A DNA stretch of 5,523 nucleotides from an uncultured delta proteobacterium (GTDB lineage Bacteria; Myxococcota_A; Polyangia; Polyangiales; Ga0077539), in contig CAIOSS010001446.1 in the NCBI GenBank assembly GCA_903860995.1, positions 1 to 5,523 on the forward strand. The letters run 5' to 3'. The position numbers were made by a program, and so were the translations under genes. The notes beneath the pieces were generated by a model. The model saw only the letters and a list, made by a program, of their open reading frames with translations. It did no database searches and was not told where the DNA came from. Positions 1 through 5,523 of this stretch are shown here, in pieces; within the stretch, counting starts at the first letter, position 1, and the number at the start of each line of letters is the position of its first letter.

Positions 1-2759
<2,759 letters not shown>

Positions 2760-2792
2760 CCGCGGCTCTCCCGCCCCATCTCTGGTCACGGA

Positions 2793-2821
2793 TTGCCCTT
2801 GCGCTCGCGGCCTCGTGTATC
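2793..2821 (+). promoter_or_regulatory. Weak sigma70-like promoter candidate before the HEAT gene
   Basis: TTGCCC at 2793-2798 (4 of 6 to the -35 consensus) is followed after 17 bases by TGTATC at 2816-2821 (3 of 6 to the -10 consensus). This is one of the less GC-rich spots in the 75-base gap between the TPR gene and the HEAT gene. Against it, transcription would begin only a few bases before the ATG at 2835, and the -10 match is poor. If it is not real, the HEAT gene is probably read through from the TPR gene, as no convincing terminator separates them. Confidence 0.2.
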
Positions 2822-2826
2822 CATCC

Positions 2827-2830
2827 GGGA
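2827..2830 (+). promoter_or_regulatory. Ribosome binding site GGGA supporting the ATG at 2835
   Basis: GGGA ends 4 bases before the ATG at 2835. It is a modest Shine-Dalgarno match, but it favours this ATG over the in-frame TTG at 2793, which would place 14 Arg-rich residues in front of an otherwise textbook signal peptide. Confidence 0.45.
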
Positions 2831-2834
2831 CCCT

Positions 2835-3680
2835 ATGCGTCCCTCGCGCACCACCCTCGTCCTCGGCGTCGCCCTCGCGGGCGTCACGGGCTCTGCCTCC
2901 GCGCAGCCGCGGCGGCCCGTCGTCACCACGGTCGCCATGGTCCATCCGACCGCCGAGGCCCCGCCCGGGTGGGACCTCTCCCGCGCCGACGACGTCCTCG
3001 CCCGCATCGGGCGCGCCGCCACGGGCGACCCGCGCCGAGGGGCCCTGGAGATCTCCAGCGCCCTGCTCGCCGGGGTCGAGCCCCACGTCGCCGCGGCGGG
3101 CCTCGACAGCCTCGGCGTGCTCGCGCGCCCGGAGTCCGCCGACGCCATCCTGCGCTTCCTCGACCACCGCCGCGTGTCCCTGCGCCGCCGCGCCCTCATC
3201 GCCGCCGCGCGCCTGCACACCCCCGCGATGCTCCGCGCCATCGACGCCCGCCTCGGCGACTCCGACCCGGAGGTCCGCGCCGAGGCCGCACGCACCCTCG
3301 CCGACGTCGCCGACCCCACCTCCGTCCGCGCCCTCTGGGCGGCCTTCGAGCACGAGGCCGGAAGCGGGCTCGGCTCCGAGGGCACCGCCCTCCTCCAGGA
3401 GTCCGCCCGCGCCCTCGGCGCGCGGGGCAGCGAGCAGGACGTCGACCGCCTCCTCACGTACCTCCGCCGCGCCCCCTTCGGCGCCCTCGCGCGGGCCCTC
3501 GAGGCCTCGCTGCGCCGCCCCGAGCTCCCCAACCCGGTCAAGCTCCGCGTGGTGCAGGCCATCGCGGGCATCGCCACCCCGCAGGCCCGGGAGCTCCTCA
3601 CCCGCCTCGTCGACGAGCACCGCGGCCGCTCCACCCCCGCCATCGACGCCGCCCGCAGCGCCGTCTCGAGGATCCAATGA
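2835..3680 (+). CDS. Exported HEAT-repeat domain protein
   Basis: A 281-residue helical-repeat protein predicted to be exported through Sec; probably a binding or scaffold protein with no enzymatic motif. With the ATG at 2835 the N-terminus is a classic signal peptide: basic MRPSR, hydrophobic core at residues 8-17, and a type I cleavage site ASA|Q after residue 23, so the mature protein should be periplasmic or beyond. A short linker of about 40 residues follows, then stacked helices to the end. The clearest HEAT unit starts near residue 140 (LGDSDPEVRAEAA, then DPTSVRAL), with further units at about 75-135 and 185-280. An in-frame TTG at 2793 would add 14 residues and is less likely. The stop TGA overlaps the next gene's ATG (ATGA at 3677-3680), so the two are probably translationally coupled. 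HEAT/PBS-lyase-like repeats also occur in unrelated cytosolic proteins, but the signal peptide argues for an envelope role. Specific partner unknown. Confidence 0.9.
   Translation: MRPSRTTLVLGVALAGVTGSASAQPRRPVVTTVAMVHPTAEAPPGWDLSRADDVLARIGRAATGDPRRGALEISSALLAGVEPHVAAAGLDSLGVLARPESADAILRFLDHRRVSLRRRALIAAARLHTPAMLRAIDARLGDSDPEVRAEAARTLADVADPTSVRALWAAFEHEAGSGLGSEGTALLQESARALGARGSEQDVDRLLTYLRRAPFGALARALEASLRRPELPNPVKLRVVQAIAGIATPQARELLTRLVDEHRGRSTPAIDAARSAVSRIQ
3668..3672 (+). promoter_or_regulatory. Ribosome binding site GAGGA for the propeller/HEAT lipoprotein gene
   Basis: GAGGA lies inside the last codons of the HEAT gene and ends 4 bases before the ATG at 3677. It fixes the start of the third gene and, with the ATGA overlap, supports translational coupling between the two genes. 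Confidence 0.7.
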
Positions 3681-5523
3681 AGCCCCTCGCCCTCGTGCTC
3701 CCGCTGGTCCTCGCCGCGCTCGGCGGCGGCTGCGCCAACACCGGCATCTCCCGCGGGGCCTTCTCCCTCGGCACCCCCGCCTCCGACGCCGTCGTGCTCG
3801 CCGCCGTCGCCGACCGCGTGCGCGCCGCCGCGCCCGCCGTCCTCCCCCCGGTCGTCGCCATCGTCGCCGACGACCCCGCGCAGGGCCTCAGCATCGTCGA
3901 CCTCGGCACCGGCGCCGTCGTCGGCCGCGTCCAGGCCCCCATCGCCTCGCGCCCGGTCGTCGCGGGCGACCTCGTCGTGGCCCGCGTCGCGGGCGCCGTC
4001 GTCGCGTGGTCGCTGCAGGGCGCCGAGCGCTGGCGCGTGCCCGACGAGGGCCTCGACCTCGTGGGCGCGAGCCGCGACGGCGACCGCGTGGCCCTGGTGC
4101 TCGGCGGCGCCGGCGTCACCCGCCGCCGCGGGGTCGTGCGCGTGGTCACGGCGGGCGACGGCAGCACCCTCGCGCGCACCGAGATCGCCCACGCCCTCGG
4201 GCTGCCCACCCTGGTCGGCGACGACGTGTTCGTCCCCTGGGACGGGCAGAACCTCTCCGTCCTCGACGCCCGCAACGGCGACGAGCTCTCCCGCGTGCGC
4301 AGCCGCGACGACGTGGTGGGCTTCTCCGTCCGCGAGGGCCACGCGGTGTACTACGGCGCCCGCGCGCTCTACCGCCTCGGCGCCGAGTCGGCCTCGGGCA
4401 CCGCCGCGGGCACCCCCCACTACCAGCCGCGGCCCGACGAGCTCCCGGGCGCGGCGGCCTTCGCCCTCGACGGGTACACCTCCCTCCGCGCGGGCCTCGA
4501 CGCGCGCGAGCGGGTGCGCCTCGCGTGGCGCCCGGACCCCGCGCTGCCGGGCGTCGCCCTCCTGCACAACACCGTCTTCGCGCTCTACCACCGCGACGTG
4601 TTCGCCCTCGACGCGACCACCGGCGCGCTGCGCTGGGCGTACGTGAGCCCGCACGACCTCGCCGGCGTCGCGGTCGTGCGCGCCGGACTCGTCGTGGTCG
4701 ACGACCACGGCGGGGCCTCGCTCCTGGCGCCCGACGACGGCCGCGCGCGCTGGCGCCAGGCGCTGCCCGTGGGAGGCCCGCAGGCGGTGCTACAGCTCGC
4801 CGCGGACTTCGCCCCGGCGCCCAACACCGACGACCCGCCGCGCACCCTGGTGGAGTCGCTGCTCGAGGCCGCGGGCGGCTCCGACGCGCGGCTGCTGCCC
4901 GCCCAGCGCTTCGCGGCGCAGCGCCTCGCCGCGCTCCCGGGGGCGCCGGCCACCGCGGCGCTGTTGTCCATCCTCACGCGCCGCGGGCTCTCCCCCGAGC
5001 TGCGCGCGGTGGTAGGCGAAGGGCTCGTGGGGCGCACCGACGGCACCGACGCCATGATCGAGGCCCTCGACCTCCACTACGACTACGTGCGCGGCGTGGA
5101 CGTCCCCCCGGTGGGCTTCCTGGCGCGCGCGCTCGCGGCGGCCCACGAGCGGCGCGCGGTGTCCTCGCTGGTGTCGCACCTCTTCGACCCCGCGACCCCC
5201 ACGGACGACCTCGCCCCCATCGTCGTGGCGCTGCGCGAGCTCGGCGACCCGTCCTCCGTGCACGCCCTCGCGGACTTCGTGCGGCTCTACCACGCCGACG
5301 TCGGCGCCGTGGCGCCGGTAGGCGGCGGCGACGCCATCATCGAGCGCGACATCACCGACCAGGGCCACCTCAACGCCGCCGTCGAGCAGGCCATCGAGAC
5401 CATCGCCCGCGTGGGCGCCGCGCCCGAGCGCGCGCTGCTCGACCGGGTGCGCGCCCACCCGGTGGCGCCGGAGACGGTGCGCGTTGCGGCCTCACGCGTG
5501 CGCGACGGCGCCCCCCCGGAGGC
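3677..5523 (+). CDS. Probable lipoprotein: PQQ-like beta-propeller plus HEAT-like domain (3' partial)
   Basis: The frame opened by the ATG at 3677 has no stop to the right edge, giving 615 codons. Residues 1-18 are a hydrophobic signal ending LGGG before Cys19, with one Lys near the start. This fits a lipoprotein signal peptide, though Gly at -3 makes the lipobox imperfect. Residues about 45-370 carry propeller-blade signatures of the D-x-x-T/N-G-x-x-x-W kind: DLGTG at 75, W111 and ERW at 119, DARNGDE at 197, DATTGALRW at 312-320, and DDGRARW ending at 359. This is the PQQ-like/BamB-type fold; nothing shows that PQQ is bound or that it is a dehydrogenase. A Gly/Pro/Ala-rich stretch at about 237-295 breaks the blade pattern. 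From about 390 the sequence becomes helical, HEAT-like (for example GDPSSVHAL at 523). It overlaps the upstream HEAT gene by 4 bases. Likely a membrane-anchored envelope scaffold or assembly-factor-like protein. BamB itself lacks a HEAT tail and is about 390 residues, so this is not a simple BamB orthologue. Confidence 0.88.
   Translation, partial: MKPLALVLPLVLAALGGGCANTGISRGAFSLGTPASDAVVLAAVADRVRAAAPAVLPPVVAIVADDPAQGLSIVDLGTGAVVGRVQAPIASRPVVAGDLVVARVAGAVVAWSLQGAERWRVPDEGLDLVGASRDGDRVALVLGGAGVTRRRGVVRVVTAGDGSTLARTEIAHALGLPTLVGDDVFVPWDGQNLSVLDARNGDELSRVRSRDDVVGFSVREGHAVYYGARALYRLGAESASGTAAGTPHYQPRPDELPGAAAFALDGYTSLRAGLDARERVRLAWRPDPALPGVALLHNTVFALYHRDVFALDATTGALRWAYVSPHDLAGVAVVRAGLVVVDDHGGASLLAPDDGRARWRQALPVGGPQAVLQLAADFAPAPNTDDPPRTLVESLLEAAGGSDARLLPAQRFAAQRLAALPGAPATAALLSILTRRGLSPELRAVVGEGLVGRTDGTDAMIEALDLHYDYVRGVDVPPVGFLARALAAAHERRAVSSLVSHLFDPATPTDDLAPIVVALRELGDPSSVHALADFVRLYHADVGAVAPVGGGDAIIERDITDQGHLNAAVEQAIETIARVGAAPERALLDRVRAHPVAPETVRVAASRVRDGAPPE

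Noticed and set aside
2793..2834. TTG at 2793 as the start of the HEAT gene
   Set aside because: It has no evident ribosome binding site and adds an Arg-rich 14-residue extension before a complete signal peptide; the ATG at 2835 has GGGA just upstream.
2786..4708. Very long open frame (640 codons) on the - strand across the HEAT and lipoprotein genes
   Set aside because: It spans two + strand genes with signal peptides, recognisable repeat domains and ribosome binding sites. Its translation is Arg/Gly/Ala/Val-rich without a domain, as expected when stop codons are rare in GC-rich DNA.
3677..4800. PQQ-dependent alcohol/glucose dehydrogenase
   Set aside because: Only the blade signature is present; I saw no vicinal Cys pair or catalytic Asp setting typical of quinoprotein dehydrogenases, and the HEAT-like tail does not fit that family.
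4585..5458. Two - strand open frames (4585-5055 and 4790-5458) opposite the lipoprotein gene
   Set aside because: Both lie over the uninterrupted + strand frame from 3677, which carries the propeller and HEAT signatures there; their products are Arg/Gly/Ala-rich without motifs.

Overview
The window is very GC-rich (roughly three quarters G+C by eye) and is filled by three tightly packed genes, all on the + strand. GC-saturated third codon positions, a long Ala/Asp/Glu-rich TPR protein with a low-complexity acidic/proline tail, and exported HEAT and PQQ-like propeller proteins together suggest a large-genome Myxococcota (myxobacterial, perhaps Polyangia/Sandaracinus-like) chromosome. That placement is an inference from style, not from a marker gene.

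Positions 1-2759 hold the 3' part of a TPR-repeat gene that enters from the left. About 620 residues of helical repeats are followed by a roughly 300-residue disordered tail with an in-frame (GAGCCC)7 repeat, a His-rich acidic segment, a proline-rich segment and two pairs of short repeated motifs. A 75-base gap (2760-2834) follows, containing only a weak promoter-like element and a modest ribosome binding site.

Positions 2835-3680 encode a 281-residue HEAT-repeat protein with a clear Sec signal peptide. Its stop overlaps, as ATGA, the start of the third gene (3677 to beyond 5523). The third gene encodes a probable lipoprotein with a PQQ-like beta-propeller followed by its own HEAT-like domain, and it is cut by the right edge after 615 codons. 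It has no stop codon in the window.

The second and third genes look like a translationally coupled pair that places two repeat-scaffold proteins in the cell envelope. Part of the HEAT region of one resembles part of the HEAT region of the other, so they may be related and may associate. The TPR protein may share their transcript, but it shows no export signal in the visible part. No catalytic domain, RNA gene, mobile element or CRISPR array was seen. The precise function of all three genes is unknown; the roles given are at the level of repeat-protein family and cell location.
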